This document shows, in pieces, positions 1-15,046 of a stretch of 64,000 nucleotides of DNA (position 1 is the stretch's first letter; each line of letters begins with the position of its first letter). Source of the stretch: Acanthornis magna (Eukaryota > Chordata > Aves > Passeriformes > Acanthizidae); the NCBI GenBank assembly GCA_036785705.1, contig JAWUZG010000159.1, forward strand, positions 4,960,001-5,024,000, in the 5' to 3' direction. A program made the translations under genes and the position numbers. The notes beneath the pieces were generated by a model. That model saw only the letters and a program-made list of their open reading frames with translations. It had not been told where the DNA came from and did no database searches.

Positions 1-3000
1 GCAGAGTAGTTGATAAAGCTGTGCTGGCACCGAGCATCCCAAACTACAGAGCAGCATCCTGTAGGACCTGTCTGAAGAAAGCTCCTCTCATCAGCTCTCC
101 TTCTGCCATCACTTCCACCCAAACCTGTCCTGAGAGCATCTTTCTTACCAAGAAGCAATTGAAAGAGAAACTCCCAAACCAGCACCCTTCCCATCACACT
201 GGTATTAATTTACATAGCCTCACGGGTTTGTGTGAGCTCTCAAAATTCCACCAAAATAATTTACGTGCTGTCACTGGGCTAAACGTGCCAAAGAATCAAG
301 CCCCAGCACGTGAACCCTGCTGTCCCATGGGACAGACACCAGCGGGCCTGGGAAGTGTCACAGCACTTGAGGGCGCTGCTGCAGTAAATTTAACTCACCC
401 TAAAAACCTTGACTTCGTTTTATTATGAATTCAAGTCTTTTGTTAAAATACCAGCGCCCCGTGTTGACACTGACTTACATTACTGCTGTTACACAGTGGC
501 CCTGTTTTGGTAAACAATGACCAGAAGTTAGTCCTAACACTAAACATTCAAGGTTAGCACCTAGTTATGCCCTCAAATATTTGCACGAAGTGATAAAGTG
601 GAAGGACGACACGAAAACAGTTTCATTTAGAATTACTTTTTTTCAGTGTAATTTCCTTGCTCTAGGTTAAATGAGAAAGTGTGAGAAAGCATATGTGTTC
701 ATGGAACTAAACTAAAAGAAAATTGGGGATGAAGATGTAAGCACCCATTTCTCTTAGAAGGGGTACACAAGCTGCTGTAGTCCTTTATGGGACTTTGATT
801 AATTACCCTTTTGCACTGTTTTCTGTGGTCTTTAATAGCATCCTCCCTGCAAAGGCTTCTTGGCCCTCTCAAATAAACCCCCATCCCTCCTGCACCTTCC
901 CCTGCTGCATCCTTCCCCCTCCTTCTCTCAGGAGCCCTGCAGGATGCTGCTGTGCACTTGGGGATGCTCAGTGCCAGATCCAGCATCCAGCCCTGCTGGG
1001 GATTGTTTTCTCCAGGTTCTACCCCCAGCACACATCTACCTCCAGTGGCAGGTCATGGAGCACTGTGTCCTCCATGGGTTATGGCAATGTTTCAGCTCTT
1101 TCTGGACTATTGGAATTACACCCCCAATTTTTTTCTGCTCCGATGTCAAACGAGCTGGAGGGAAAACGGTCTTTTGAGTGAAGTTACAACTTGCCAGACT
1201 GAGAAAACTCTGTTCAAAAGTTCTGCCAATGCAACACTGCATTTAATAACATCCTTTTTTATATTATAGGACTTCTGTATTTTGTTCTTTCTTAATGTTT
1301 TTCATTGCGGGAGTTATATGGTTTTCTCAAAAAAAATATATTGGGGGTGAACTGAGACTTTTAACTCGAATTAATACTGACTGCTTAACAGAGAAAGAGT
1401 AAAGGGAAACAGTGACAACAGAAGAGACCTTTCACAGCGTTTTTTAATACTTCTGCAGCACTGCATTTCTCCATCATTTTATAATGTGGTCTGTGCGTCC
1501 TTAACAATTTCATATTTAAAAATTCCCTTGACAGTGTTTCAGAAAAAGTCTGACTTTAAATTTGAGAAAACCGAAATATGGTAAAGGAGTTGTGGACAAC
1601 AAGGGACCGTTCTGCCAAAGTTTAGGGACAAACACAATGTCAGTCTTATATTAATATAAGGAGTACTGCTTATATGTCAAAAACCAAATTCAAGTGTATA
1701 AAGGCAGGGACAAAGTTAATAAAGGGAAAGCAATCAAAGAAAGATGCCCTAAACCCCACATTTGTCAAGAAAAGATAAGAAAACAAGGAATAAAGCACAA
1801 AGTAACTCAGCACTTTATCTGCAAATGAACAACTCATTTCTGCTACAGCGTTCTGTGGTAGTGCAGAGTTATGCTTAAAAACCCAAGTAATAACAAACAG
1901 TGCACGTCCAACTTTAACAGCTCTAGCTGTGACATGATACTGATCTCTGTGTTTACAGCTGGAAACCAGAGCTGCAGATCCTGCCCTTGAGTTCTGAGCT
2001 GCCGAAACCCTCGGGACAGATCAAGGAGCCTTGGGACGGCAGTGCCCGACAGCCGAGCTGCTGCCTGGGACCACTCACCCACCAGGACATCTCCACTTGG
2101 CAGGGCTGGAAATCCTTCAATCCCATCTCTTTTCCTGCCGAACCAGCGTAGCTGGAATCTACTCTTAACAGCCAGCAGAGTAATTTGCTGAGCTTCAGAT
2201 TTAGCATTTTACCACGATGTATGAAAACCTCACACATCTGCGAAGCTCAAACCTTCTAGGAACAATTCCAATATGATGCTTCGTGTTCCCTGCTCCATGC
2301 AAAACTAGAAAAAAAAAATCTCATCTATAATTGACCTTGACAGATATTGAGAGCATTTGGCACCTATTAAAACTCCTTTAAGATGAAACCCTCTAAGCTA
2401 TAAAAAGAAACGTAAATCTGAACTTTACACCACATTTTGTTCACTGGAAACACTACTATGATGGGTTCAGTCAGTTATTTTCCATTGAAGAGTTATCGTA
2501 AAATATGTACAGAACTAACTTTTTAAACATTTATTGAGCAAGAAGGACTCTTCTGTTTCACCCTACACATCTGCTTTTTCAGGCAGACTATTAAAATTAG
2601 CTTAGAGATCTGCATAGCCTTGTCACTGTTCTTCTGTCTCATCCACTTATGTGCACAGGGAACAGTTGGAGAAATGCAAAAATCCACTCAATTGACTTTT
2701 CTACCGAGAATTATCCCTACTTACAACTCGGAAGACCATTAGAACCTCTATCTGACCACATCTAGGAAGCAGAGACAAAGGCAGGAACTATCAGCAGTGA
2801 GCAGCTCTGTGTTGGTTGACACAAGGGCTGCTGTCATCAGAGCCACAACCCACTGAAGTGTCAACAAACAAGTCCTTAATCAAAGGACAGGGGGAGAAAA
2901 AATACTGGCGGTTTTAGAGGTCCAGGGACACCACTCCCACTTGAGAAATAGGAAGGTCCAGCTTGGAAACAAGGCCAAGCCAGCCAGACCAAAGTGTCTG

Positions 3001-3629
3001 ACTGTCCCTTGAGTTAATAATCCAAGGGAAGGCTCTCTTCCCCAGCACTGTCCTCACCCCTGATCAGCTCCTGAGGGTGAGGGTCCCTCCCAGAACTCAC
3101 TGTGCTCAGACACTTTGTTTTCCATACACATCTGGGTCACACGTGACATAATCCCTTTCTGGAGGGAATTTTGGAAAACTGCTGCTTCCCAAGTGACAGA
3201 AGCAAGATTTTCTTTATGCATTGTAAGGTGCAGGTGGAGGATAAAATAAAATTTAAAAAAAGGAATCTCTTCTAATAATGCAGCATGGACAAATTCCTAC
3301 TGGCCAAGACACACACTCTTCTTGTGACATCTTCAGAGAAGAACTCAACTGAACCAAACTGCTCCCGCAGACGTAACAAATTCATGCCCTCCCAGCTCTG
3401 TTCCCATGGGGAGCTGGCAGGGATCTCCCTCACCCTGCAGGCACAGCTTTAGCTCTTTGGCCACACAAAAACCCCACTTTCTCTCCTCAAACACAAAAGC
3501 TCCAGCAGCATCTCAAGGCCTTCAGCGTGAGAGGATGAGCCACTTCCGTGCCCCAACACAAACCGCGCTCAGCCCCGAATGCACAAACACAAAAGGCTGT
3601 TCTTGCTCACAATCAGGGCTCGCCCAGTG

Positions 3630-3661
3630 CCTTTTGCTGTCCCTTTTGCTGTCCCTTTTGC
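3630..3661. repeat. 12-bp tandem repeat, 2.7 copies
   Basis: The unit CCTTTTGCTGTC occurs twice in perfect register, followed by the first eight bases of a third copy. It is short and in non-coding sequence; replication slippage explains it. Confidence 0.85.
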
Positions 3662-6600
3662 ACATTATCCCGTGCCAGGCTGTCCATGGAATGTGGGGTG
3701 GGAGCCACAATCGCTGCCCACCCTGGAGGGTGCGATGCTCCAGGGCACGGCTTCGAGGTGGCTCAGGGCCTTTCGCTCCATGAAAATGTAAGAAAATGGG
3801 AAAATCCTTGTGGTTTTGGCATTAAAAAAATCCTGCCTAGCACAGGGAATGACTGAGTTCAGGACAGAGTCAGGAGGGGAGACTGGAGAATATGGGACTG
3901 AACTGCAAACTCTCCCTCTCAAAAGCCATTACAGACCCCATAGTCGCAAAAGACTTGGAAACAGCACAGTTTAAATTTAATAGTTTGCCATTGGCCACGC
4001 TAATGATATTAGCTGAATAACCAACAAAAATCTCAGAATTTCTCTGGAATAAATGAAATTCAGCTATTTAGAAACTGATATTCTGTAAAGTTCCTGTGAT
4101 CCTAAGGCTTGTAGCTATGTCCTGGTGGATTTTTTTTGCCATAGATTAACCCTTGCATCAATAAGGTAGCCTGCATGAAAATGCTGTTCTTTGAGAACAA
4201 TATATCAGATAAAATTGAGATTTTCAGTCTCTAAAGAGACAACTACAACATGCAAGCACAATACTCTAGCAAACTCGTATTGACTGCACAAATATTTTTT
4301 TTTAAAAATTGTTTCTGGAAGCCCAGCAAAAGTTGGGCTTGAAATCTCTCAGTGGAATTACATTTTTGTTCAAGCAACGCCACATAGTTTGGAAGCCACG
4401 GAAAATATCTATTAAGACAGTTGCTAATTTAGAGAAAAAAATGACCCCATCTGGAACAGTGTCTGCAGTGCTGCTCATTGCACCACAAGAAAAATATTAT
4501 TGTACTGCAGCGTGTGAAGCCTTGTAACAAAGATGACGCCAGGTCAAAAGAATCTAACTTAGAAAGAGAAGTTGAGGTTAAGTTCTTGCTTTTACTGTAA
4601 AAGATTAAGTCCAAAAGGAAGCTTAACACGAAGGAAGGGGTGGAAAATAGATGAACTGAACTGACAGCTAAAAATTGTTTTCCTCACCGTAATAAAGGTT
4701 TCCAGCTCCAAGAAGGTATCTTCCAATAATGTGAATTAAGTAAATTAGGAGACCTTTTGAATATAAAGAAATTTAGACATAGCAAGGGTGTTATAGAGCA
4801 GATTGCTCAAGTACATGAAGAGATCCCAAAGAGAAATTATGGGAATTACATCCCTGAGTTGGAAACTTCAGTGCCTTAAACAACAGAGAGGGTAAGACAG
4901 GTATTTATTGAGTACAGCTCAAAGTCAGGGTGAGCAAGGGTGCACCAAAACCACCAAAATGTGAAACAGAGGGGGTTTTGCATCAGGTGAGTCTGAGCAA
5001 TCCCCTCCTCAACTGCAGCAGCGTCTGCCACGGAGATATGTGGAAAATCCACCCTCTGCTAAAACCCCAAATGGACACTGCCCGTGGAGATGTCCTGGGC
5101 TGCCCAGGAGGTTCCTGCAGCTTCTCCTGCAATCCCTGGCTCCTGGATAACGCTGTCTGCTGCCACTGATTCTCCATCCCACCTTCACATTGAATTACTC
5201 CGGCAGAAAAAGCTGATCTGTACTGGGTGAGAGAAGTGGGGAATGAAGAGAGTCAGCGTTCTAATACCATGCCAGGCTGTTGTTGAGTAATCCAGATTTC
5301 AGACGAACAAAATAGCAAGCAGTTATAGGGGACTACAAACATCTGTTTTCAAGAGGTGTCCAGATCATTAGCAGCTAATTCTACATCTCTGTTACATTCC
5401 CTGCCATATGCTGGGGGATAATCTCAGCAAGCAACAGGGATTTTCATCTCAAATCCTAACAAATCTGCTCTACAAGGCTTCATAGTTTTTCTTATGTCAC
5501 TTACGAGATAATACCTCTCAGCTGCTCCTCTCTGCTCTTTCTAAGCCTTGTGTATGTATTCCATATAACACCCAACACTCCTGCAACCTGCCCAGTAACA
5601 ACTGACAATTTCTGCATGCCAGCCTGGAAAACAAATCCCCTCCCTTGTTGGGGTGAATATAAAATTTCTGCCTTGGATAAACTCACACTCGGGCTGTTCC
5701 CCTCACTCTGCATGTCCCATCCTCCGGATGAACGATGGCAGTGGATTTGAAACAATCCCGAATGAACCACAGCAGACCAAGCTCAGGGTGGTGAGGATTT
5801 GGCAGTCCTGCCTCCTGCCAGCCCCCAAAGCCATGAAAAGCTCCTGCAACCCCAGAGTTTCCCCCAAAGCCACGAGCGCTGCTGCTGCTGCTGGCGAGGA
5901 GGGACAGGATATTTTTATCTCCTCTCCATTCCCACCCCTGTCAATCCAAAACAAACTTGAACCAGTGGGAAAGACGGTTCACGATGAGAAAAGGATTCCC
6001 TAGCTCGCTCTGTGTCACCACTGGATCCATGGAGAGGTGCCACTGCGGTGGCACAGCTGCAGCAGCCCTGGCTGCCCAGCCTGCAGGAACCTTCCCAGAC
6101 TAAAATAGCAAACCTCCTGCTTGATTTCCAGCAGCTGAAAGAAGCACTAAACCACATAAGTATTATGTAAAATGATCTTTTTCTAAGTATATGTTTATTG
6201 TGCACAGAAGAAGTGGATTTAATTACAAACAACTGGAAGTTTTTAACAGGCTGGATTGCCCCCTACTCCCCTTCTGAAAACTAAGGTTTGGCAGCAGCTT
6301 TTGGGTTTCATTGCAAGTCTTCTAAGTATTTCCTTGGAAAGACTTTACACTTGGTCCCAGGCAAGAAGTCAAAATCAACATTTAAAAAGCATGCCCTGCA
6401 TAATTTCCAGGATTCAGCAGCATTAAGGTATACTTATGGAGGCCAGGAGGAGAACTGCTTTTTGTGCTTTTTGACTTCGTGCATAAAGCTAGTCTTCAGA
6501 CAAGGAAGTTTATATTCCACATAATATTTTTAACTACATGTGGTCAAGTACATAACTTATCAGGCCTTACCTCAGCCCCCTCCCAGAATAAGCCTGAACA

Positions 6601-9600
6601 GTAAATACCTTTGCAGTATTTAGGTTTTGCTTAGGCCTCTACTAGAAGCAACAGATTCTCAAACCTCCTAATGCAGAATAATCAAACGGCAAACAAAGTT
6701 TCAAATAACATTTTCTTAAATTCCTTTGTACCATAAAATTCCCATTTGGGCCTGACAGTGATACTCAGGCTGCATTGGCTGGTTCTGAAGTGGGTTACAC
6801 CCAATTTCATGGTGTGTCCTCGTGCCTTGCCCAGGGGATAGAGTGTCCAGCTCCACTCAAATTTTACCTTGATTTTTGTATTGGGGCAAAAAAGTTGAGA
6901 AACGGCTTTTTTTTTTTTGGTGAATATTTGAAGTACTGTTAAAAAACATATTCTCTGAAATGTGAGCAAGTGAAGTCCCACATCACTCACCACCTAAAAC
7001 CACAAAATGCTACAGATAAGGCTGAACTTCACAGAAGCTGAGAGAAATGACAGCACAGGTAGTGTTAAAGGATCAGGGGAGAAAATATGTTTCAGCTTTT
7101 ACAGTCTAAAAAGAATTTGTTGCATTCTTTTCATCAGCAGAGAAAAATCAGCTCTATCAAACTGTGAGTTTCCTGTGTGGAGGTAAGGCAGGGAAAGCAT
7201 CAAGACAGTATTTCGTGGAGTATTTTTCTCCCAAGCAGACAGTTTTGACTGGTATTTATAAAAAACCCCAAAACATCTGAATGCAGATTTTCAGCTCACA
7301 ATACCATGCCCTCCTCCTCAGTATCGACATTTCCTCCCTGTGTTAGGTCCCAGTCCCACATCCAGAAAACCTCCTGGCTAGCCAGTGATCCTGAGATTTC
7401 AGCATGAAAAACAACCAGGAAAAATTCAAACCCTACCAAACACAGCCCACAAACTAAAAACTGTGTTCAGTGGGGGGTGGGGTAGGGAAGAGGAAGAGGT
7501 TGTGGTGTACGTGCAATGAAGATGAAAAAGAGAAGGTCAAACCCTAAAAAGTTCCTTTTCTTCCTCATTTCTGTGGCAGCATCTCCCCCCTGGAGCTGCC
7601 CAAGCGCTGTGTGCGCCAGGGAGCAGAGCACTGTGGTTCTGTGGGATTTTGGGACAGACAAGCTGCTGGATTCCACTGCCAGCTCTCTGTGCCCCAGGGC
7701 ATGGGGACTCAGAGTTTGTCACCTCCTCCAAGAAACCAGCACAGCTCATCATCTCAACACAGTGACTGACAGGATTTCCCAGTCGCTGGTGTCCCACTCA
7801 AAGCAAAAGTCAAGAGTCAGAAAGGACTAAAGCCTGGGGAATCCTTCCAGCAGCCTCTGGTCCCTGCAGGGGTGGCACACAGCACACATCCACCAGCAGC
7901 AGGGCCGTGATCCGAATTGTTCCCGACCCGAATTGTTCGGTGTATCAAACCTAAAATCTCTGCAAGGTGACAGGAACGATTTACAGCTGAGGCTCAGGTT
8001 TGTGGCTCCCAAGGGAGCAGCACACACCTCACGAGCTTAGCCTCAGTGGTCAGAAAAGGCACAGGAGTGAGATGTGACTGATTTCAGAGTCAAGGGAATG
8101 CTCCCAAAATGCAAGCACATTGCACTGTAAAAGCAACTGATTTAGGATGAAGTCTCGTGTGAGTTAATGCAGAGGAAGAACAGTGGTGACAGTGGCCAGG
8201 GATGGAGATGAGGGATCACAGCACTGCCCAGGGCAGCAGGATCCAGTGACAGCTCTGAAAGCTCTTGGCTCATGCCTGAAATTGCACTTTAAAAAGAAAG
8301 CCTCTGCCATGAAAGTCACACAGAAACACTTTGAGTTACACAGTCAGAAGCCCACCTTACACATCAGTCACCTTTGGCTCTCAGGGAAGCTGCAGGGGAT
8401 GCTCCAGGGGCAGCTCCCACAGCTCCTTCCCCACCCTGGGATCACACAGGACGGGCGAGGGCTTGGGCTCTCCCTTCATTTGTTCTTCCACTGAATCCAC
8501 TGTACCTCCTTGAGGCCAGAGCCATGAAGCTGCTGCAGCACTGCTGTGCTGGGGTAGAAATATGTGGATTTGGATCCTGCAAATAGAGCTGAACCCACTG
8601 CCAGCCCAGTGCCAAGCTCAGCCTCATGGGATGGACACACACCAGGGATGGGAGGCACCAGGCTGGGTTGGTTGTGTGCTGTCTGCGCTTGCAAGAACAT
8701 TTAATTGATGGGGAAAAGGAGGAGGAATGGTCCTTGAGTGGGAGGACAGCCCTCCAGATGTTTCTCCAAGTTGTAATCAGAATTTCATGAGTTTCCCAGG
8801 AATTTCAGCACTTCTCCCCTCTTGCGACAAACGGCAGCAGAGACAGAAGCGGCTAAACAAAGCAAGACTGTAGACTGTAAAACTGCATCTTATTCCTTGC
8901 TAGGAACCAACCCATCCTCCTCAGCATCCCCTTCCCTCACTTGGCAAAATAAAAATATCAACTTTCTGACATCTGTCTGACACCTGCTGCCTCCCCACAT
9001 TCCCCAATGCAGGGAATATCCATCAACTTTTCTGTCCTCTTAGTGACATACAGATCTTTCAGAATGCTGCCCAGACAGACACTGTGGGTTTTCTTTGCAG
9101 AGGGAACACATTAGAGGAAGTAAAGAAAACTTTGGCTGAGCTATTTATAAAGCTTACATGGCTTGGTTCTCAAATGCTTCACTGAGCAGAGGAACAATAA
9201 GAATAAGTCATGGAGTTCAATTTCTCAAGACACATTCTTCAGGTCTGAATATCTAAACTATCATGGATGTATATGCCTGGTAACTGGGCTTTCTCATGAG
9301 AAGTATCTGAGTTGTCCTCACACCAGGGAATCGCCAAGCTCTTTTCCTGACATTTTTAAATTGTGGCAATTAGAACGAAATTCAATGAAATCATGCATAT
9401 TTGTGAATAAGGACACTCCCAAATTTAAGGGAGCCAGGAAGAACTGCATGTAATTAACTGCACTCCTTGAGGCTTTTCCTCTAGGGAAGCCCTTGCACAG
9501 GAGACAGTTCAATTTAGGATGTCCCAGTGGAGAATGGTGCCAGCAGTTGCACAGAAGCAAGCAAGACATTTTGCCTGCTCTGGAAGCAGATGGTGCTGAC

Positions 9601-11549
9601 CAAGCAACAGGATGACATGCTCAAAAAAGTCAAGTCAAAAAGAGAGCACTGTTGGGGTGGAGTTTTAGCTTTAAAAATAAAAAGTCTCAGATAACTCTGG
9701 AATTAGATCCATGGCTGCAGATGAATGCAGCCTCTCTAGAGTGATGGATGATGATCTTTATGCCACCAGGCATTTAATGAGTGAAAAAACAGATTAACAC
9801 TAACACAGGGATGGCATCTCTGCTGGGAAAGGGACAAACAATGTACATTTCTGCTGCTGTGTGACTGCACAGGCACAGCTGGTCCTGGGGATCATGGGAT
9901 CCCCCAGACTCCTCACCCCCTTCCCACAAAAATCCCTGCTTACACACGCACAGAGCACCCCTCCAGCATTAGCTACAGCTGTGGAATTAATTAGTTTGCA
10001 GTTCAGATCCCTGCAGAGAACATCCACTTTGCCTCAGACAGCACTGCCAGCCATTAGCAGCCCTCCATCCTCACACACTCAGAGCAGCGCAGCTCCAGCT
10101 CTTCAGACACCTTCCACTGCCAGACCCTGCTTGAAGCAGCTCAAACTTTGCCAAACTCCAAATATGCTGGCTGGAGCTCTCCACACCATGTGTCTGCCTG
10201 AGGCTAATGATCTTTTTGTGTTTATGTGGAGAAAAAAGTCACTGTCAGGAGCTCCCAAGGAAAAAACCAAATGAAAACAAAACCAACCAAAACAAAACAG
10301 AGCAGGAAATGAGAAGTAGCTTGCCTCTCTCGTCCTACGAAATTTTAAAATGAGAGGAGGAGAAATGGCTTTACTAAGTGATCTAAAGCATAGAGGTGCC
10401 ATTGCTGAGGACACTAAGTTGTTCTGAGGTTCAGCAAACAATCACAAATCACATCAAAGGTGCCGCCAGCATTTCTTGCATATTGGGTAAAGCTTTCTTA
10501 AAGCTTGCAAAGCTTCCCAGGTATTTTTGTTTGGGGTGAACATATTCTAATCCAGAAGATCTCCATTTACCAACTGAACAGGCATCACCCTTTGGACAGA
10601 GCAGTGGGAACTGAGTAGGACTCATCTTAAAGAGGCTCCTCCTTGCAAAGGAAGACCCATAATTAGCATTCCCCCTCCTTGCTGTCCACAGCAGGACTGT
10701 CATGTCTGCACTGGGAAGTACTGGGCAGATGGAAACCACACAGATTCTCACGTCCAAGTGTTCTTGTAGTATCTGGCAATTACTGGGAGCCCTATTGGAA
10801 AATATTGCAATTCCTTCACCACTGAAGACAATCCATTGGAGAACTGCATACTGCTGCCTCTCCAGCAGAGCAGCCCTGCTACAATACACACACATCACAG
10901 GCATCCCCTAGGATTTTTCTGTCCTATTCCTGCTTTTCTTAATGGGGAGATTTAATCCCAACTTGGTATAAGATGCAGAGTGTCAAAATTCTTGTTCTCA
11001 AGAATTAGGAAGCACCAGGATAAAGATTCCCTCTACATTTTCAGTCTGTTTTGTCCTGTACATCTTTTACATGATATTCTCATAAGGATAACATGCCTTT
11101 TAGCAGGGTGTGTGCCCTCTCTTCCAGCTCACAATTCTTGGGGCACAAGAAACAAAGTGGTTGCAAGTGAATGAAACGATTGTCAACAAGGTGGAATTTT
11201 GTCGTGCCTGAGCACATGCCTGTCTTCCTAACTGGGTGTCTTCTCCTTCCCACCCAATCCCAGAGAAGCAGTGCCAGGATAACACCTTCCTGTGAGCTAG
11301 CAAGATAGAGGATCACCACAAGAGAAGGAATATTTTGTGGGATTTGCCATTAAATGGTGCCCTGGAGAACCAGGCCAGCTTCAGTCCACTCCAGTGCTGC
11401 CCCAGCAGAGCAGCACCCAGGCTCCATCAGGGATAACCAGCTGTGCTTCTCGCTCCTGGGCTGCACTTCAGAGCACCTAAAGCTCACTTTGCAGAAGTGC
11501 TGAGTGCTCACAACAATGAGGTCCGTGCTCTAAACACAGGAAGTTTTGC

Positions 11550-11594
11550 AAAAAAAAAAAAAAAAAAAAAAAAAGGAAAAAAAAAAAGAAAAAA
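11550..11594. repeat. Poly(A)-rich tract
   Basis: A run of 25 A, then GG, 11 A, G and 6 A. It could be the tail of a retroposed sequence, but nothing gene-like is recognisable immediately 5' of it and no target-site duplication is evident, so simple low-complexity sequence is the safer call. Confidence 0.8.
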
Positions 11595-14500
11595 TTGAGT
11601 ACCATGGATTAAAATTAGTGTTTGGTAAAGATGGGGGGTTTAAAATCAGTGGTGCCTGTGGACAATTTCGGCTTTAGTCTTTGGTGGCATTTTCCCCTCC
11701 AGCATCCACAAAAGGAGGAGGATACCACCTCATTTCACAGCAGTGCCATGCAGTGACATTTGTGGAGCATTCAGTCCCTGCAGTGATCAGTGCTACAGCA
11801 AAGCCCATGAAGAGTTCAACAGTTCTTTATTCAGCACAGGGTACGGACGGAGTGTCGCAAATAGGGCACAGGGTGACACATTGTATGAGGAGGATAAGAA
11901 TATTGAATGGCTGCTCATTCATTGCACAACATCCATCTTGTGCCCTGAATGAAGTACCAGCCCTGTGGAAAAAAACACAATGTAAACCATACAAGACAGG
12001 CTTTAATTGTATGGCAGGCAGGGGCTCACCATGCAGCACACACAGAGAGGCTGACTGTGGGCAGTCTTCACACTGGTATTTCCCAGCTTTTTAAAGTGTG
12101 TTTTTCTTCTGTATAATATATTTCTCCATAAAAACTTCGTATTTGCATACCCAATATTCATATTTGCACCAGCATAAATATTTCTGTTAAAACCATTTTT
12201 ACGCAAGCACTGATGTAGGGAAGATTCAAAATGGCCATTATTTGATAGGTTGTAGTTTAATATAAATATCTAGGGTGACAAGTGAACATATATATATATT
12301 AGTATATTGATATCCACAGCTCCTTTTCAACATGGAATAAGCTACAAGCACTTTTTACATAGGCAAGAGTTCAGCCTGAGAGAGTGAAAAAGCCAAGTAC
12401 ACAGAGATTGGCAAAGCAGTGACAGGGGACCAGCCCAAGTTCATTCTCTCAGAGCAAACCAAATTTATACTTCAAAGCCTTAAAAAAAAATAAATAGATG
12501 AAAATGCACATTACTGTCACCATTAGGAAAGCACACACTAATGGAACTGTTTTATGACAAAGTTTAAAATCCTTTTCCCCATGAGCACACAGTTTCACTT
12601 TTAGAGCCAGGATTGTTCTCAAACAAAAAAACAATCCCCGTGCACTGAAAAATCACCCTCCAGTTCCCAGTAGTATCCCTGAGCTCACACTGTGCTGCCA
12701 ACATCACAGTGATTGCAATCTTGAAGTTGTGACTCGAACAGTTCACTAAACAAAATCCAGTGAGATTACACCTGGTTGAGCATTTCACAAAAACAAAGCA
12801 AAAAAACCTCCCACTACTCTACTGCAAGTACAAAGTCAGATTATTGCTTCCAAAACAGAGCAGATGCAAGATCTTTGCTCTACTGAAATTAAGAGAATTT
12901 CCGGGGCTTGGGAATTTACCTTATACAACTATGGTGTATAAAAAGGACTGAAAAATTATTCAAGAGACTTAAAATCAATTAACAAGGCATAAAGCTATCC
13001 ACTGAGTAACTACACTGCACACCCCCAGGCACTCTGCTAAAATGATGAACTTCTCCTTCCAAAAAAAGGAACTGCAATGTGGGAACACAGTTGTGCTCTC
13101 CAGTTGTGCACTAACCCCAGTGGTGCTCTGAGTAACAGACTCGTAGGTTACACACACATTACAACACGAAACCACAGAGCACAGGCACGGTCACTTCGAC
13201 ACGGACACTTCCCTGTGTCCAGCACAGCCAAGCCATAGGAAGGAACATTCTACATTCCCAGCACAGCCCTTGGGAGTGCGTGAGCTGCCGCAGCCACATG
13301 TGACAAATAATTTAGCCTTGGGGACAGGACAGACCTGAAGCATCAGGGCAGTTTTCATTTAAAAGTTGGTACTCTCAAAGAAAGAGCTGGCACCGCTGGT
13401 GTCCTTGGCTCTCCACGCCAGCGATGCACTCCTGCAGGAGCACATGAGCCTAAAAAGTTGGGAGCACAAGTGAGAAATTCTAAGTATCTACTGTAGCTTT
13501 TATCATTGAGCTTCACCCCAAGCAAGGAGACACTCCTGGCTCTGCAATTTTCTCCATCCCAACTCCATTCCTTATAGGAAAACTCAGTTGCAGCTTTAAA
13601 TCCCAGCTGGATGCTCCTGCCCCCTGCATTCACCACCGCTGTCCTGCTCTGTTTGTGTGAGCAATCCCAGCACAGACACCCTCAGCTGTGGCAGCAATAC
13701 CTGCTGATGTACTCGAAGTATCACCAACTGTACCCCAAACTTCATATTCCAGCTTAGAAACAGAAAATTCTCAAAGCACCAGTGAGAGCGGGATGCAGGG
13801 GAGAAGCAGCAAGGGAAGGAAGCTCACTGGAAAACTGACAGTCCCCGTGCGAGGAGCAGGGAAATGGGTCTCTTAGGCATCCCAAGATTTACAAGAGGGC
13901 CAAAAAGTGACTTCCTGCTATTCAAGTCCAGCCTGAAATATAATAAACGACTGCCAGCATAACACTGACTCATATCCATCAGATTTATAAATCAGTACTT
14001 CGACAAAGAAAGCTCTCTCTGTTGGCTTCACCATAGACAACTCTGAACCACTCAGATGTGTTGTTTAACCCACTCAGAGTCCAATGTCATTGCAGCAAAA
14101 CCCAGCTCTTTATTAAAAACCAGGCTACTGAAATACTGCCTACAGAAGCCTGTATCAGATAGGCTTTATGACTTAAAGGCTTGCAGATTAACATCAAAAC
14201 TAGCCCTGCCGTTGGATTTTTTTTCCTAGTTATTTAATCTACAAAGTGAAAAAAGTTCTCACGGCTCCTCCTTCATGCACTTGTTCACTACAGAACAAAC
14301 TGGAAATACATTAAAACCAAGCACCAAACGATAACATACCTACAGCTATTGTGTGCTCGAAAGGAATGCACGTTGGGTAGAGCTGTGATTCCTCACCAAC
14401 AGTCACAGCACACAAGCTTCACTCTTCCCACAAGTGTTGCTCAACCTCCTTCCCATGAGAAGGAGGGACACCTTTATGAACAGACTTATATAAGTATAGC

Positions 14501-15046
14501 TGCAACCACATCAAAAGAAGCTCTGCTTCTGGAATAAAACCTTTTACCACCAAGATGCAGAAACTTATGTCCAATATTGTCTTCTAAAGCTCTTTAAAGT
14601 TCAGCTCCTCTATTACAAGCTACAAACACCCACCAAAAAGATGAAGGCCAAATTCTGCTATGTCCTGCAGAACCATGCATTTTCCAAGGATGAGAGGCAC
14701 TTAAGGTATTTATGAACATTTGAAAATATTATCTGTTATTCCAAGACGCTCAGGGTAACCTGAATTCCACCTGCATTGCCCTGGGGGAAGGAGAAGTAGA
14801 ACCATTTCCAGCCTCCTTCGACTTACCTGGAGGCCAACACATGACCTTCTATGCCTGTTTGGGTTGGGGTTGTGTACCACACAAGCTCAGACATCGCACA
14901 ACTGGATAAATAAAGTGCCTTTCCATACAGCACCCTCGGGAAGGCAGTGCCGGTGCTGTCACCGTGCGGGAGCATCCCTGCCCGTGAGCCCTGCGCAGCC
15001 CAGGGCAGGGATGCAGGGAACAAGGGCTGGCGCACGGGGCAGCGCT

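Noticed and set aside
11550..11594. Processed pseudogene ending in poly(A)
   Set aside because: No coding similarity is seen immediately upstream and no target-site duplication is visible, so only the A-rich tract is annotated.
1..14900. Canonical GNAS exon 1 or A/B exon
   Set aside because: No CpG island and no minus-strand sequence ending in THRLLLLG with a donor was found; they probably lie left of the window.
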